Shown in pieces: positions 23,506 to 32,797 of a stretch of DNA of 64,000 nt. The position numbers were made by a program, and so were the translations under genes. Each line of letters opens with the position of its first letter. The stretch's first letter is position 1. Below the pieces are notes generated by a model that saw only the letters and a list, made by a program, of their open reading frames with translations, was not told where the DNA came from and searched no databases. Origin of the DNA: Kurthia massiliensis (GTDB lineage: Bacteria; Bacillota; Bacilli; Bacillales_A; Planococcaceae); contig NZ_HE611002.1 of assembly GCF_000285555.1 (NCBI RefSeq), forward strand, positions 17,609 to 81,608. The letters are read 5' to 3'.

Positions 23506-24045
23506 TTAAACTTTTAATACTTGTTCAAAAGCTAATTCCATTGTTGTTTCACGGCCGAACATATCTACCGTAACTTTAATTTTTTCTTCGTTAGGCATGA
23601 TTTCTTCAACTTTACCTTGGAAGTGCGCGAATGGTCCTTCTAGTACTTCTACTAAATCGCCAACTGCGAAGTCAAGGTCAACACTTTGTTCAGCACTTTG
23701 TTGTGCCATTTTGTTTAGGATGTGGTCAACTTCTTCAGGTAATAGTGGTGTTGGTTTTACCCCACCGCCTGAAGAACCGATGAATCCAGTAACACCTGGT
23801 GTGTTACGTACAACGTACCAAGCATCATCAGTCATGATTAGTTCTACTAATACATAACCAGGGAATGTTTTACGCATATATGTTTTTTTACGGCCATCTT
23901 TCACTTCGATCTCTTGTTCTTCAGGAATGATGACACGGAAAATTTTATCTTGCATACCCATCGTTTCAATACGTTTTTCAAGGTTTAGTTTTACTTTATT
24001 CTCATAACCAGAGTAAGTATGAACGACATACCAATTTTTTTCCAT
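23506..24045 (-). CDS. nusG: transcription elongation factor NusG
   Basis: This 179-residue protein starts MEKNWYVVHTYSGYENKVK, the NGN domain that contacts RNA polymerase, and ends in a KOW domain (FAVGDLVEVLEGPFAHFQGK). NusG modulates pausing and in Bacillales stimulates sequence-specific pausing. A GGGGAGGG-type site precedes it. A terminator-like hairpin lies between it and secE. Confidence 0.96.
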   Translation of the reverse strand: MEKNWYVVHTYSGYENKVKLNLEKRIETMGMQDKIFRVIIPEEQEIEVKDGRKKTYMRKTFPGYVLVELIMTDDAWYVVRNTPGVTGFIGSSGGGVKPTPLLPEEVDHILNKMAQQSAEQSVDLDFAVGDLVEVLEGPFAHFQGKVEEIMPNEEKIKVTVDMFGRETTMELAFEQVLKV

Positions 24046-24095
24046 AAAATTCAGGACGTAATTGTCCTTTCCCTCCTTTTGTTTAAAGGCAAATG

Positions 24096-24118
24096 AAAAA
24101 ACCCGCTAAAACGGGTCC
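24096..24118 (-). terminator. terminator-like hairpin between secE and nusG
   Basis: On the minus strand GACCCG, a TTTTAG loop, CGGGT and a T6 run lie 37 bases after the secE stop and 50 bases before the nusG ATG. I see no promoter between it and nusG, so it would lower nusG expression relative to secE unless read through. The stem has only 5-6 pairs. Confidence 0.6.
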
Positions 24119-24152
24119 TTTCAGAAATATTAACATTTTTTCGCTTATAAAT

Positions 24153-24338
24153 CTATAAATCCAAATACATACGGAATAATTTTGATATTCCTAAGTCAAC
24201 TAGCATAAAGAACACTGCCATAAAGAGTAATGTAGAAAGTACAACGAGTGTGTATTTGCTAAGCTCTTTACGTTTAGGCCAGCTAGTTTTACGCATTTCA
24301 GAAAAAACATTACTGAAAAATGTTTTAAGCTTTCCCAT
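24153..24338 (-). CDS. secE: preprotein translocase subunit SecE
   Basis: This 61-residue protein has a single membrane segment (TLVVLSTLLFMAVFFMLVDLG, about residues 31-51), preceded by the conserved amphipathic stretch EMRKTSWPKRKEL. SecE clamps the SecY channel of the Sec translocon in the cell membrane. The short single-span form is normal in Gram-positive bacteria. It lies 46 bases after rpmG. Confidence 0.95.
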   Translation of the reverse strand: MGKLKTFFSNVFSEMRKTSWPKRKELSKYTLVVLSTLLFMAVFFMLVDLGISKLFRMYLDL

Positions 24339-24384
24339 CCAACCTAACCTCCGAATAAAATAAAATCTTTATGATTAACGAAAT

Positions 24385-24531
24385 TTATCTTGTTTGTTTG
24401 TGTAATGTATGTTCATTACAATTCGAACAATATTTCTTTAATTCCATTCTTTTTGAGCTATCCTTTGGGGCCGGTAAATTATAGTTACGGGCGCCGCATT
24501 TTTCGCAGCATAGCACAACTTTGTTTGCCAT
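24385..24531 (-). CDS. rpmG: 50S ribosomal protein L33 (zinc-binding form)
   Basis: A 48-residue protein reads MANKVVLCCEKCGARNYNLP at its start and ends HTLHKQTR, with start ATG at 24529-24531 and stop TAA at 24385-24387. Two CXXC pairs (CEKC and CSNC) show the zinc-ribbon form of L33. It corresponds to B. subtilis rpmGB, first gene of the rpmG-secE-nusG unit, and has an AAAGGTGA ribosome binding site. Confidence 0.93.
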   Translation of the reverse strand: MANKVVLCCEKCGARNYNLPAPKDSSKRMELKKYCSNCNEHTLHKQTR

Positions 24532-24566
24532 AAATAAAATCACCTTTCAGGCATTTCTCCTTATAA

Positions 24567-24595
24567 AGACTATCATCAATGCCATTACCTGTCAA
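24567..24595 (-). promoter_or_regulatory. probable promoter of rpmG-secE-nusG
   Basis: A perfect TTGACA (24590-24595) is followed after 17 bases by TAGTCT (24567-24572) with an extended TGA on the minus strand, about 36 bases before rpmG and just after the sigH stop. The -10 box is poor, so this is a moderate call. Confidence 0.55.
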
Positions 24596-24608
24596 TAAAT
24601 GCTACGGG

Positions 24609-25238
24609 TCATGTCGTTGTCAATTGTTGCTCTAATTTGCGTTTAATTCGCTGTAATGCATTATCAATTGACTTCACATGTCGCGTTAATTGTTCTGCAA
24701 TTTCTTGGTAACTGCAGCCGTCGATATAGAGCGCAAGTACCTTTTGTTCAAATGGGCTTAATATCGCATTTATGCGCGATTCCATATCGAGAAATTGCTC
24801 TCGATGAACGACGAAATTTGCAGGATCTTCGCTCGAATCTGTTTCTAACAAATCCATCAGCGTACTCGCCTGCTCGTCATCACCGACTGGTTTATCGAGC
24901 GATACGTACGAATTTAGTGGCATATGCTTTTGCCGTGTTGCCGTTTTAATCGCCGTAATAATTTGGCGTGTAATGCAAAGTTCTGCAAACACTTTGAATG
25001 AGGCTTGATGACCATCATTAAAATCGCGCACCGCTTTGAATAAACCGATCATGCCTTCTTGAATAATATCTTCCTTATCCGCGCCAATTAAAAAATAAGA
25101 TTTTACTTTCATGCGCACTAGTGGTTTGTACTTCGTAATTAAAAAATCAAGCGCCTCGCTATCGCCTTGCCTAGTTTCTTCGACGAGTTGTTCGTCCGTC
25201 ATACTACTATACTGGTGTTGCAATTTACTTGTTATCAC
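24609..25238 (-). CDS. sigH: RNA polymerase sigma-H factor
   Basis: This 209-residue sigma-70 family protein has region 2 (LVRMKVKSYFLIGADKEDII, then QEGMIGLFKAVRDF) and region 4 (SPFEQKVLALYIDGCSYQEIAEQL). SigH directs early-sporulation and competence genes in Bacillales. It starts at a GTG with GGGGTGA just upstream. The place, between yacP and rpmG, is that of B. subtilis sigH. Whether the host sporulates cannot be told from the window. Confidence 0.92.
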   Translation of the reverse strand: MITSKLQHQYSSMTDEQLVEETRQGDSEALDFLITKYKPLVRMKVKSYFLIGADKEDIIQEGMIGLFKAVRDFNDGHQASFKVFAELCITRQIITAIKTATRQKHMPLNSYVSLDKPVGDDEQASTLMDLLETDSSEDPANFVVHREQFLDMESRINAILSPFEQKVLALYIDGCSYQEIAEQLTRHVKSIDNALQRIKRKLEQQLTTT

Positions 25239-25265
25239 AAAATCACCCCAAATACTTGTTGTCAG

Positions 25266-25796
25266 TTACTTCAAACCTCGACGCATATTTTCTAGTTTGC
25301 TTTTCGTCTCATCGTCTACTTGGACACGGTTTGAAAACTTTGTCTCGCGTGCATATTCTTTTTTGACTGTATGCGTAATTTGACGCTTGGCCTCTCGCAC
25401 AGCCGTATGCAATTCAGAAGCTGGCATACGGAGCGCGCCATTTCCGAAAATGACACTTTGCTCTGCCATATCTGATGTTGCAACGGTAATGCGTGTTAGT
25501 CGACCGTATTTATGAATCTTATCCATCGTCAATGCTTCGATACATTCATCTGCTGTTTCTTTTACACGCGTATAAATAATGTCGATGGCGTGTTGTTTTT
25601 CTTTCGTTGCGATGCCTGGGACTTGATACGCATCGAATACAACAATAATCGTGTATTGCGAATACGCTTGAAATTCGGCTAAAAGTTCAATTAAGCGATC
25701 GCGTGCGTCGATCAACTGATGATTGTCTTTTAACTGCTTCAACTCTTCCCAGTCACCGATCATGTTATAGCCATCTACGATCAAAATATCCTTCAT
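25266..25796 (-). CDS. rae1: ribosome-dependent mRNA endonuclease Rae1 (YacP)
   Basis: This 176-residue NYN/PIN-fold protein starts MKDILIVDGYNMIGDWEELK, with the acidic active-site residues in VDGYN and VVFDAY (about residue 54). B. subtilis Rae1 enters the ribosomal A site and cleaves translated mRNA. It is 13 bases after rlmB and 27 bases before sigH. Confidence 0.88.
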   Translation of the reverse strand: MKDILIVDGYNMIGDWEELKQLKDNHQLIDARDRLIELLAEFQAYSQYTIIVVFDAYQVPGIATKEKQHAIDIIYTRVKETADECIEALTMDKIHKYGRLTRITVATSDMAEQSVIFGNGALRMPASELHTAVREAKRQITHTVKKEYARETKFSNRVQVDDETKSKLENMRRGLK

Positions 25797-25809
25797 AGGC
25801 AGCCCTCAC

Positions 25810-26667
25810 TTATAGTTCGTGACGTTTACGATACACTTCGTACATCAGTAATGATGCTGCTACTGACGCATTTAACGATGTAACGTGTCCAACCATTGGT
25901 AAGTTGTATAGGAAGTCGCATTTTTCTGTTAAGATGCGGCTCATGCCACGACCTTCGCTACCGATAATGACAGCTAGTGGTAATGTCGCGTCCATACGAC
26001 GGTAATCTTGTGAGCCTTTTGCGTCTGTACCAGCAATCCAAACACCGCGTTCTTTTAATTCATCTACTGTTTGAGATAAGTTATTGACGCGAACAGTTGG
26101 GATATATTCAATCGCACCAGTTGATGCTTTTGCAACGACAGCTGTAAGTGTTACAGAACGACGGCGTGGAATAATAATACCGTGTGCACCGACTGCATCT
26201 GCTGTACGCATAATTGAACCTAAGTTATGTGGATCTTCTAATTCGTCCAGGATAATGATGAATGGATCTTCACCACGCTCCTCAGCGATTTTGAAAATAT
26301 CATCTAACTCTGCATAGTTGTAAGCTGCAACAGAAGCAACGACACCTTGGTGATGTTCTGACGATAATTTATCTAATTTTTGTTTTGGCGCAAATTGCAC
26401 GACGATTTTGCGCTCTTTTGCCATATCTAATAATTCTGTAATGCTGCTTTTTTTCACGCCTTCAGCGATCCAAATTTTGTTGATATCACGTGTTGAACGA
26501 AGCGCTTCTAACACTGGATTTTTACCAGCGATCATTTCTTTCGTTTCATCTGTTTGTTCTACGCTATCAACGTCAACATTTTCTTTTTTCATTTCGCGTT
26601 CTTTTTTAAAGTCACGGCCGCTTTTTTTAAAGCCGCCTTTTTTCTTGAAATCACGTTCGTATTTCAT
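25810..26667 (-). CDS. rlmB: 23S rRNA (guanosine-2'-O-) methyltransferase RlmB
   Basis: This SpoU-family 2'-O-methyltransferase shows the knotted-fold motifs LDELEDPHNLGSIMRTADA, VIIGSEGRGMS and NLPMVGHVTSLNASVAASLL. At 285 residues it is longer than B. subtilis YacO (about 249) because of a basic N-terminal extension of about 45 residues (two DFKKxG..K repeats, then an acidic stretch). The extension may add RNA affinity. Its ATG shares a base with the mrnC stop (TAATG). Confidence 0.9.
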   Translation of the reverse strand: MKYERDFKKKGGFKKSGRDFKKEREMKKENVDVDSVEQTDETKEMIAGKNPVLEALRSTRDINKIWIAEGVKKSSITELLDMAKERKIVVQFAPKQKLDKLSSEHHQGVVASVAAYNYAELDDIFKIAEERGEDPFIIILDELEDPHNLGSIMRTADAVGAHGIIIPRRRSVTLTAVVAKASTGAIEYIPTVRVNNLSQTVDELKERGVWIAGTDAKGSQDYRRMDATLPLAVIIGSEGRGMSRILTEKCDFLYNLPMVGHVTSLNASVAASLLMYEVYRKRHEL

Positions 26668-27086
26668 TATTTTGACACCTCATTTTTCTCTTCCACTGTT
26701 CGGATTGTATACGCAATAATTTCTTCTACACGTTGTTGTCGGCCTAGTAAATGTAAGTAACCTAATACTGCTTCAAAGGCAGAGCTATAGTTGTACGTTT
26801 GGACATCTGTATTTTTCGGTACAGAGCCAGATTTTGCATTGCGGCCACGACGTAAAATTGCTAATTCTTCTTCAGTGAAAAAGCCTTCGTCGATCATTTT
26901 GCGAATGACCATTGCTTGTGCTTTTGCTGAAACGTAATGTGTTGCCTCACGGTGCAATACTTTCGGTTTCACACGACCTGAACGTAATAAATGTTCACGA
27001 ATGGCGATTTCTAATACCGCATCTCCCATATAGGCTAAAGCTAACGCATTTACTTGTTTTACATCTACATCACGAAGTTCTCCCAA
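26667..27086 (-). CDS. mrnC: mini-ribonuclease III
   Basis: This 139-residue protein has only the RNase III catalytic domain (NALALAYMGDAVLEIAIREH) and no double-stranded RNA binding domain, which defines Mini-III. It matures 23S rRNA 5' and 3' ends in B. subtilis. It lies 4 bases after cysS and overlaps rlmB by one base, so cysS-mrnC-rlmB is tightly coupled. Confidence 0.92.
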   Translation of the reverse strand: MGELRDVDVKQVNALALAYMGDAVLEIAIREHLLRSGRVKPKVLHREATHYVSAKAQAMVIRKMIDEGFFTEEELAILRRGRNAKSGSVPKNTDVQTYNYSSAFEAVLGYLHLLGRQQRVEEIIAYTIRTVEEKNEVSK

Positions 27087-27090
27087 CTTC

Positions 27091-28491
27091 TTAACCTCGT
27101 TTCCATCGCACGCCTTGGCGTGTATCTTCTAAAATAATATTCATATCTTTTAATTGATCGCGGATTTCATCAGCGCGTGCAAAGTCACGATCTTTACGTG
27201 CTTGTTGACGTGCTTCGATTAGCGCATCAATTTCTTCGTCTAACAATTCTTCTTTCACATTTAACGTTAAACCAAGTACGCTTGCTAATTCATCTAATGC
27301 ATCTACTAATGCTTGTAACGTTTCAGCGTTCGTATTTGTTTCGTTTAAATATTTGTTTGCAACTGTTGATAAACCGAATAACGCAGCGATTGCATTTGCT
27401 GTATTGAAATCATCGTCCATTGCTGTTTTGAAGTTAGCGCGTTCTTGTGCGATTGCTTCAAATACCGCTTCGTCTTTTTCCGCTAAGTTCGCAGTACTTT
27501 CTAAGCGGTGCACTAAGTTTTTGCGTGATGTGCGCAGACGTTCTAAACCGTTTTGCGCAGCTTCCACTAAATCTTGTGCAAAGTTGATTGGGTGACGGTA
27601 ATGTACTGACAGCATGAAGAAGCGTAGTACTTGTGGATCGATTTGTTGAATAATGTCATGAACTAAAATGAAGTTTCCTAGAGACTTAGACATTTTTTCA
27701 TTATCGATATTGATATAACCATTGTGCATCCAGTAGTTTGAGAATTGTTTATCTGTATATGCTTCAGATTGTGCAATTTCATTTTCGTGGTGAGGGAATG
27801 TTAAATCTTGACCGCCCGCGTGGATATCGATTGTGTCACCGAAATGTTCATGTACCATGACAGAACATTCGATGTGCCAACCTGGACGTCCTTTGCCCCA
27901 AGGACTTTCCCAGAAAATTTCGCCTGGTTTTGCAGCTTTCCAAAGTGCGAAGTCTAATGCGTCTTCTTTTTTATCGCCCGCTTCAATACGTGCACCGATT
28001 TTTAAATCGTCTACTGATTGGTGAGATAATTTACCGTAGCCGTTGAATTTACGCGTGCGGTAGTAAACATCTCCTTGTGATTCATAAGCGAATCCTTTAT
28101 CTACTAGTACCCCGATAAAATTAATAATCGCATCCATATGTTCTGTTACACGTGGGTGTGAATCTGCTTTTTGGCAGCCTAATGCAGTAATGTCCTCGAA
28201 ATAAGCGTTAATAAAGCGCTCTGTTAATTCTGGTACTTCTTCACCTAGTTCATTTGCTGCTTTAATAATTTTATCATCGACGTCTGTAAAGTTTGAAACG
28301 TAGTCGACTTCGAATCCACTATATTGTAAGTAACGACGCACTGTATCGTAAACGATAACAGGACGTGCATTCCCAATGTGGATGTAGTTGTATACAGTTG
28401 GACCACATACGTACATGCGTACTTTACCTTCTTCGATTGGTACGAAGTTTTCCTTTTCACGAGTCAATGAGTTAAAAATTTGAATAGCCAT
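27091..28491 (-). CDS. cysS: cysteinyl-tRNA synthetase
   Basis: The 466-residue class I synthetase has the zinc-site cysteine in [19 protein letters not shown] with the HIGH-type HIGN, the second zinc ligands in GWHIECSVM and HHENE, and the KMSKS loop ([13 protein letters not shown]). It charges tRNA-Cys. A Cys T-box leader lies upstream, so expression should rise when uncharged tRNA-Cys accumulates. In B. subtilis cysE lies between gltX and cysS; it is absent here. Confidence 0.97.
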   Translation of the reverse strand: MAIQIFNSLTREKENFVPIEEGKVRMYVCGPTVYNYIHIGNARPVIVYDTVRRYLQYSGFEVDYVSNFTDVDDKIIKAANELGEEVPELTERFINAYFEDITALGCQKADSHPRVTEHMDAIINFIGVLVDKGFAYESQGDVYYRTRKFNGYGKLSHQSVDDLKIGARIEAGDKKEDALDFALWKAAKPGEIFWESPWGKGRPGWHIECSVMVHEHFGDTIDIHAGGQDLTFPHHENEIAQSEAYTDKQFSNYWMHNGYINIDNEKMSKSLGNFILVHDIIQQIDPQVLRFFMLSVHYRHPINFAQDLVEAAQNGLERLRTSRKNLVHRLESTANLAEKDEAVFEAIAQERANFKTAMDDDFNTANAIAALFGLSTVANKYLNETNTNAETLQALVDALDELASVLGLTLNVKEELLDEEIDALIEARQQARKDRDFARADEIRDQLKDMNIILEDTRQGVRWKRG

Positions 28492-28604
28492 GAAGAGCTC
28501 TCTCCTTTTATAAATAATAATCTGCTCTCAATATATAATAAATCCAGTGGTGAAGATGATCGTAATGTTTCTTATGTTCCCTTACTGGTCAATATTACAC
28601 CTTG

Positions 28605-28866
28605 ACGAAAAAAAGCGTCCCTATCTAGCGACCTAGACAGAGACGCTCGTATGCGCGGTTCCACTCTGATTGGGATAAATCCCCTCTTAAAGTCTATTAA
28701 CGGTGACGAACCGATCACGCCTACTATCGTTTCAGCGCGACACTCCGAGGTGCATTTCAGCGCGGCCCAACTCAAGTCACTTTCAGCCTCGGTAACTCTC
28801 TCTCTTAGAGTGGATTCGCACGTACTTCTCCTCTTCAACGTTTTAATACATTCGTATAACTGGATA
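28605..28866 (-). ncRNA. T-box riboswitch, cysteine specific, upstream of cysS
   Basis: The leader has the conserved T-box antiterminator sequence AGAGTGGAACCGCGC (minus strand, 28653-28667), followed by a terminator (AGCGTC..GACGCT stem and T7, 28607-28647). Stem I shows AGAGAG, GGCTGAAAG and the specifier loop GAAATGCAC, in which TGC (28752-28754) is a Cys codon followed by a purine. It senses uncharged tRNA-Cys and controls cysS and the genes behind it. It is untranslated although open frames cross it. Confidence 0.93.
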
Positions 28867-28871
28867 GACTC

Positions 28872-28900
28872 ATTGTACAATGAAACCGATTTTTTGAAAA
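28872..28900 (-). promoter_or_regulatory. probable promoter of the Cys T-box/cysS unit
   Basis: TACAAT (28872-28877) and a weak -35 TTTTCA (28895-28900), 17 bases apart on the minus strand, lie between the gltX terminator and the T-box. Confidence 0.5.
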
Positions 28901-28902
28901 CA

Positions 28903-28937
28903 AAAACTGCTGAGTGACGAAATCACCCAGCAGTTTT
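28903..28937 (-). terminator. intrinsic terminator after gltX
   Basis: Fifteen bases, AAAACTGCTGGGTGA, pair with TCACTCAGCAGTTTT on the minus strand (one mismatch), followed by TGTTTTC. It lies 10 bases after the gltX stop and separates gltX from the T-box unit. Confidence 0.87.
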
Positions 28938-28946
28938 ATAAAAAGA

Positions 28947-30407
28947 TTAGCCTAGTTGTGCGTCTAAACGTTTCACAACAGTTTCTTTACCTAAAATTTC
29001 AATCGCATCTGCAAGTTCTGGACCGTGCATTTCACCAGTAGTTGCTACGCGGATTGGCATGAATAAATTTTTACCTTTGTGACCAGTTTCTTTTTGAACA
29101 GCTTTAATTGCTTTTTTGATGGCTGCTGCTTCGTAAACTTCAAGTTCTAAAAGGTTTTTCTTGAATGTCGCAAGTACTTCAGGAACTTGTTCGCCAGCTA
29201 GTACTTCTTTTTCTTCATCGTTTAATTCAACGTGATCTTGGAAGAACATTTCAGAAAGCTCTACGATTTCAGCGCCGAAGCTCATTTGTTCATGGTAAAG
29301 ACCGATTAATTTGTCAGCCCATTCAGCTTCTTCAGCAGTTGGGTTTTCAGATACGCGGCCAGCTTTTTGTAAGAATGGAAGGCAAAGTGCTACAACTTCT
29401 TCATGTGTTAATTTCTTCATGTATTGGTTGTTCATCCATTTTAATTTTGTCATATCGTACATAGATGGTGATTTTGTTAAACGTTTTTCATCGAATTGTT
29501 CGATTAACTCGTCTAATGAGAAGATCTCTTCTTCACCTTCTGGAGACCAACCTAGTAATGCAAGGAAGTTAATCATTGCAGCTGGTAAGTAACCTAGTTC
29601 ACGATATTGAGAGATGAATTGGATAATTGATTCATCACGTTTCGATAATTTTTTGTGATTTTCGTTAACGATTAACGTCATGTGGCCGAAGCGTGGTGCT
29701 TCCCAACCGAATGCGCGGTAGATCATTAATTGTTTTGGTGTGTTAGATAAATGTTCTTCACCACGGAAGACGTGTGTCATTTCCATTAAGTGGTCATCTA
29801 ATACAACCGCAAAGTTGTAAGTTGGGATACCGTTTGCTTTTACGATTACCCAGTCACCGATATCTTTAGATTCGAATGTTACTTCGCCGCGGATTAAGTC
29901 ATCTACAACGTATGTTTCGTTTTCTGGTACTTTGAAGCGGATTGTGTAAGGCATACCTGCTGCTTCTTTTTCTGCTACTTCTTCAGCAGTTAAGTGACGG
30001 CAAGTACCTTTGTACATTGGTGCTGCAACGCCAGCTTCGCGTTGTGCTTCACGTTCAGCTTCTAATTCTTCTGCAGTACAGAAGCATTTGTAAGCTAAGC
30101 CCATGTCGATTAATTTATGTGCAGCTTCAGTGTAAGTGTCAAGACGTTCCATTTGACGGTAAGGTGCGAATGGACCACCGATTACTGGAGACTCAACAGG
30201 TTCAATACCCATCCAAGCTAAGTTTTCAAGTTGTGATGCTTCACCGCCCTCGATGTTACGAGCGATATCTGTATCTTCAATACGGAATACGAAATCTCCG
30301 TCATAATGTTTTGCATATAAGTAGTTAAATAGTGCAGTACGAGCGCCACCGATGTGTAAGTGTCCAGTTGGACTTGGTGCGTAACGTACACGAACTTTTT
30401 TAGTCAT
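28947..30407 (-). CDS. gltX: glutamyl-tRNA synthetase
   Basis: This 486-residue class I synthetase has the HIGH motif in [17 protein letters not shown], the KMSKS equivalent KLSKRDESI, and a zinc-type CFC..C insertion. In Bacillales a single enzyme usually also mischarges tRNA-Gln for the amidotransferase route (family knowledge). The frame extends 12 codons upstream, but AGGAGG lies 9 bases before the MTKKVRVRY start, so I use that ATG. Confidence 0.97.
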   Translation of the reverse strand: MTKKVRVRYAPSPTGHLHIGGARTALFNYLYAKHYDGDFVFRIEDTDIARNIEGGEASQLENLAWMGIEPVESPVIGGPFAPYRQMERLDTYTEAAHKLIDMGLAYKCFCTAEELEAEREAQREAGVAAPMYKGTCRHLTAEEVAEKEAAGMPYTIRFKVPENETYVVDDLIRGEVTFESKDIGDWVIVKANGIPTYNFAVVLDDHLMEMTHVFRGEEHLSNTPKQLMIYRAFGWEAPRFGHMTLIVNENHKKLSKRDESIIQFISQYRELGYLPAAMINFLALLGWSPEGEEEIFSLDELIEQFDEKRLTKSPSMYDMTKLKWMNNQYMKKLTHEEVVALCLPFLQKAGRVSENPTAEEAEWADKLIGLYHEQMSFGAEIVELSEMFFQDHVELNDEEKEVLAGEQVPEVLATFKKNLLELEVYEAAAIKKAIKAVQKETGHKGKNLFMPIRVATTGEMHGPELADAIEILGKETVVKRLDAQLG

Positions 30408-30451
30408 AATGTGTATCCTCCTAATTTGTCGAGAAAAATTCAACTTTTTTC

Positions 30452-30480
30452 ATTTTACCACTCGGGATATAAAAATTAAA
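30452..30480 (-). promoter_or_regulatory. possible promoter of gltX
   Basis: TAAAAT (30452-30457) with an extended TGG lies on the minus strand 45 bases upstream of gltX; the -35 (TTTAAT, 30475-30480) is weak. It lies between ispF and gltX. Confidence 0.4.
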
Positions 30481-30486
30481 GCGGGC

Positions 30487-30963
30487 TTACTGTTTAATTA
30501 AAAGAATTGTCGCCATTGCGGCAATCCCTTCTTTACGGCCAACGAAGCCTAATTTCTCAGTCGTTGTCGCTTTTACGTTTACTTGATCGACGTCTGCATG
30601 TAAAAGTTCAGCGATACGTGCACGCATTTGATCGATGTATGGGGCCATTTTTGGTGCCTGTGCCATAATCGTGCAATCGACGTTACCTAACTTGTACCCT
30701 TTTGCTTCAACTTTATCCCAGATGTACGCAAGTAGCTTTGCAGAATCTGCACCTTCCCATTCTGGATCTGTGTCTGGGAAGTGGTGACCGATATCCCCTT
30801 CACCGATTGCGCCAAGTGCTGCATCTGTAACAGTGTGTAATAACACGTCGGCGTCAGAGTGACCAAGTAACCCTTTATCACTCGGCACTTCAATTCCCCC
30901 GATAATTAACGGGCGTCCTTCTGCAAATTCATGTACGTCAAAACCTTGTCCTACGCGAAACAT
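30487..30963 (-). CDS. ispF: 2-C-methyl-D-erythritol 2,4-cyclodiphosphate synthase
   Basis: The 158-residue enzyme starts [20 protein letters not shown]9 and H11 of DVH and the histidine in [10 protein letters not shown] form the metal site. It makes the cyclic diphosphate of the non-mevalonate isoprenoid pathway. It lies 3 bases after ispD, which makes its substrate precursor two steps earlier. Confidence 0.96.
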   Translation of the reverse strand: MFRVGQGFDVHEFAEGRPLIIGGIEVPSDKGLLGHSDADVLLHTVTDAALGAIGEGDIGHHFPDTDPEWEGADSAKLLAYIWDKVEAKGYKLGNVDCTIMAQAPKMAPYIDQMRARIAELLHADVDQVNVKATTTEKLGFVGRKEGIAAMATILLIKQ

Positions 30964-30966
30964 AAT

Positions 30967-31653
30967 TTATCCTCCAATACGTTGGTTTAAGATTGCTTCA
31001 CCAAAAACCAAATCTTCTTTTGTTGTTATTTTAACATTTTCATAGCTACTCTCAACAATATGCACGTCTACGCCTTCTCGTTCTACGAGCATTGACTCGT
31101 CTGTTCCTAAAAAGCCGTCACGTTCTGCATTGTCTTCTGCTCGTTTCAATACATCAAAGCGAAATGCTTGTGGCGTTTGAATCATCCAAAGCGTTGAACG
31201 GTCGACCGTTTCTTGAATGACACCTGCTTCGACACGCTTCATCGTATCTTTTGCACGCACGCCCGCGATTGCTGCACCTTTTTCAAACGCCGCTTCGGCT
31301 AACGCATGAATCGTTGGCGCTGTCATAAATGGACGTGCCGCATCATGGACGAGCACAATCTCACCTTCTGCAATCGCCTTCATACATGACTGTACGCTAT
31401 GTTGACGTTCCGCGCCACCGGTTGGCATTTGTTTTACTTTCGTAATGTTGTATTGCGTTAATAATTGTTCGATATAAGCGCGTTCACTATCTTTCACCGC
31501 TAAATAAATGCCGCGACACCACGCATCACGCTCAAAAATTTCAAGCGTATGCATTAAAATTGGTTTCCCTTTTAATTCAAGGAACAATTTGTTTTTGCCT
31601 GCGCCCATTCGTTTGCCGCTACCCGCTGCTGGCAAAATCACATCGTATTGCAT
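30967..31653 (-). CDS. ispD: 2-C-methyl-D-erythritol 4-phosphate cytidylyltransferase
   Basis: This 228-residue nucleotidyltransferase has the N-terminal LPAAGSGKRMGAGKNKLF loop with the catalytic Arg and Lys, and VLVHDAARPF. It activates methylerythritol phosphate with CTP in isoprenoid synthesis. A possible promoter (TTGTTC-16-TACAAT, -10 at 31683-31688) overlaps the yacL terminator. Confidence 0.95.
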   Translation of the reverse strand: MQYDVILPAAGSGKRMGAGKNKLFLELKGKPILMHTLEIFERDAWCRGIYLAVKDSERAYIEQLLTQYNITKVKQMPTGGAERQHSVQSCMKAIAEGEIVLVHDAARPFMTAPTIHALAEAAFEKGAAIAGVRAKDTMKRVEAGVIQETVDRSTLWMIQTPQAFRFDVLKRAEDNAERDGFLGTDESMLVEREGVDVHIVESSYENVKITTKEDLVFGEAILNQRIGG

Positions 31654-31689
31654 TTGAACACCCTCTCACTGTTGTTGCCTCTATTGTAT

Positions 31690-31725
31690 TAAAAAATGGC
31701 TAGAGAACAAAGTCTCTAACCATTT
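31690..31725 (-). terminator. intrinsic terminator after yacL
   Basis: AAATGGTTAGAGA pairs with TCTCTAGCCATTT on the minus strand, followed by TTT and AATAC, directly after the yacL stop at 31727. Confidence 0.85.
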
Positions 31726-31726
31726 G

Positions 31727-32797
31727 TTATTTTTTAGGCTTCGCGAAAATCATACGACCAGCAGATGTTTGAAGCACGCTCGTTACAATAACGGTAATCG
31801 CATCCCCGATATACGATTTCCCTTCTTCGACGACAATCATCGTTCCGTCATCTAAGTACGCGACACCTTGATGGTGCTCTTTCCCTTCTTTGATGACGAC
31901 GACATGCATTTCTTCGCCGGGAATAACGACCGGCTTCACCGCATTCGCTAATTCGTTAATATTTAAGACGCGAACGTTATGAAGCTCACATACTTTGTTT
32001 AAGTTAAAATCGTTTGTGACAATTTGGCCACCCATTTTTTTCGCTAAACGGACGAGTTTCAAATCGACTTCTGGTACGTCATCGAAATCGATTTCCGTTA
32101 ACATTACGTTTAACGATGGTTCATCTTGTAGCGCCTTTAAAATGTCGAGACCGCGTCGCCCTTTCGTACGTTTCAATGTATCGGAAGAATCCGCGATATG
32201 TTGAAGCTCTGTTAATACAAATTGTGGAATAACGAGCACACCTTCAACAAAACCGGTACGGCAAATATCGGCGATACGGCCATCGATAATAACACTCGTA
32301 TCTAGTAACTTGTATGAAGCCGACATTTCGACTTCTTCTTTGCCGTCTTCTATTTTCTTTTTCGTATTGCGCGCAAAGGCACTCATCAGTTCTTCGCGTT
32401 TTTTCGAGCCGACTTGGAACCCTAAGTAACCGAGCACAAGCGTTAATAAAATCGGCAATACTTTTGTAACGACAGGCCATTCAATCGTATCAATCGCAAA
32501 GCCAATCAAATAGGCAACGATTAAACCGATGATTAAGCCGATTGTGCCAAATAGTAAATCCCCACTTGGCGCTTTCAACAATTTTTCCTCAAGCCAACGT
32601 AAAAATCTTACAAAATGATCTGCAATAAACAATGACAAAATGAATAAAATTAGCGCACCGACAATGACAGAAACGTAAGGGTTATTAATCCAACGGTTAT
32701 CGGATAAATGAATGAGTTCAAATAAAGGCGGTAACAAAATTAACCCGAGCGTTCCACCAATCAGTATAAAAACGATTTGAATGATTCGTTTCAACAT
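31727..32797 (-). CDS. yacL: PIN/TRAM-domain membrane protein YacL
   Basis: The 356-residue protein has four N-terminal membrane segments (to about residue 130), a PIN-type nuclease domain (LLDTSVIIDGRIADI, VTNDFNLNKV) and a C-terminal TRAM domain (GVAYLDDGTMIVVE). Its substrate is unknown in the family. The frame opens 11 codons earlier, but GGGAGGTG precedes the MLKRIIQIV start by 6 bases. In B. subtilis disA separates radA and yacL; here they are adjacent (91-base gap). Confidence 0.88.
   Translation of the reverse strand: MLKRIIQIVFILIGGTLGLILLPPLFELIHLSDNRWINNPYVSVIVGALILFILSLFIADHFVRFLRWLEEKLLKAPSGDLLFGTIGLIIGLIVAYLIGFAIDTIEWPVVTKVLPILLTLVLGYLGFQVGSKKREELMSAFARNTKKKIEDGKEEVEMSASYKLLDTSVIIDGRIADICRTGFVEGVLVIPQFVLTELQHIADSSDTLKRTKGRRGLDILKALQDEPSLNVMLTEIDFDDVPEVDLKLVRLAKKMGGQIVTNDFNLNKVCELHNVRVLNINELANAVKPVVIPGEEMHVVVIKEGKEHHQGVAYLDDGTMIVVEEGKSYIGDAITVIVTSVLQTSAGRMIFAKPKK

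Noticed and set aside
28572..28917. Open frames of 88-102 codons on both strands between gltX and cysS
   Set aside because: They coincide with the T-box leader, whose conserved RNA motifs explain the sequence; no ribosome binding sites.
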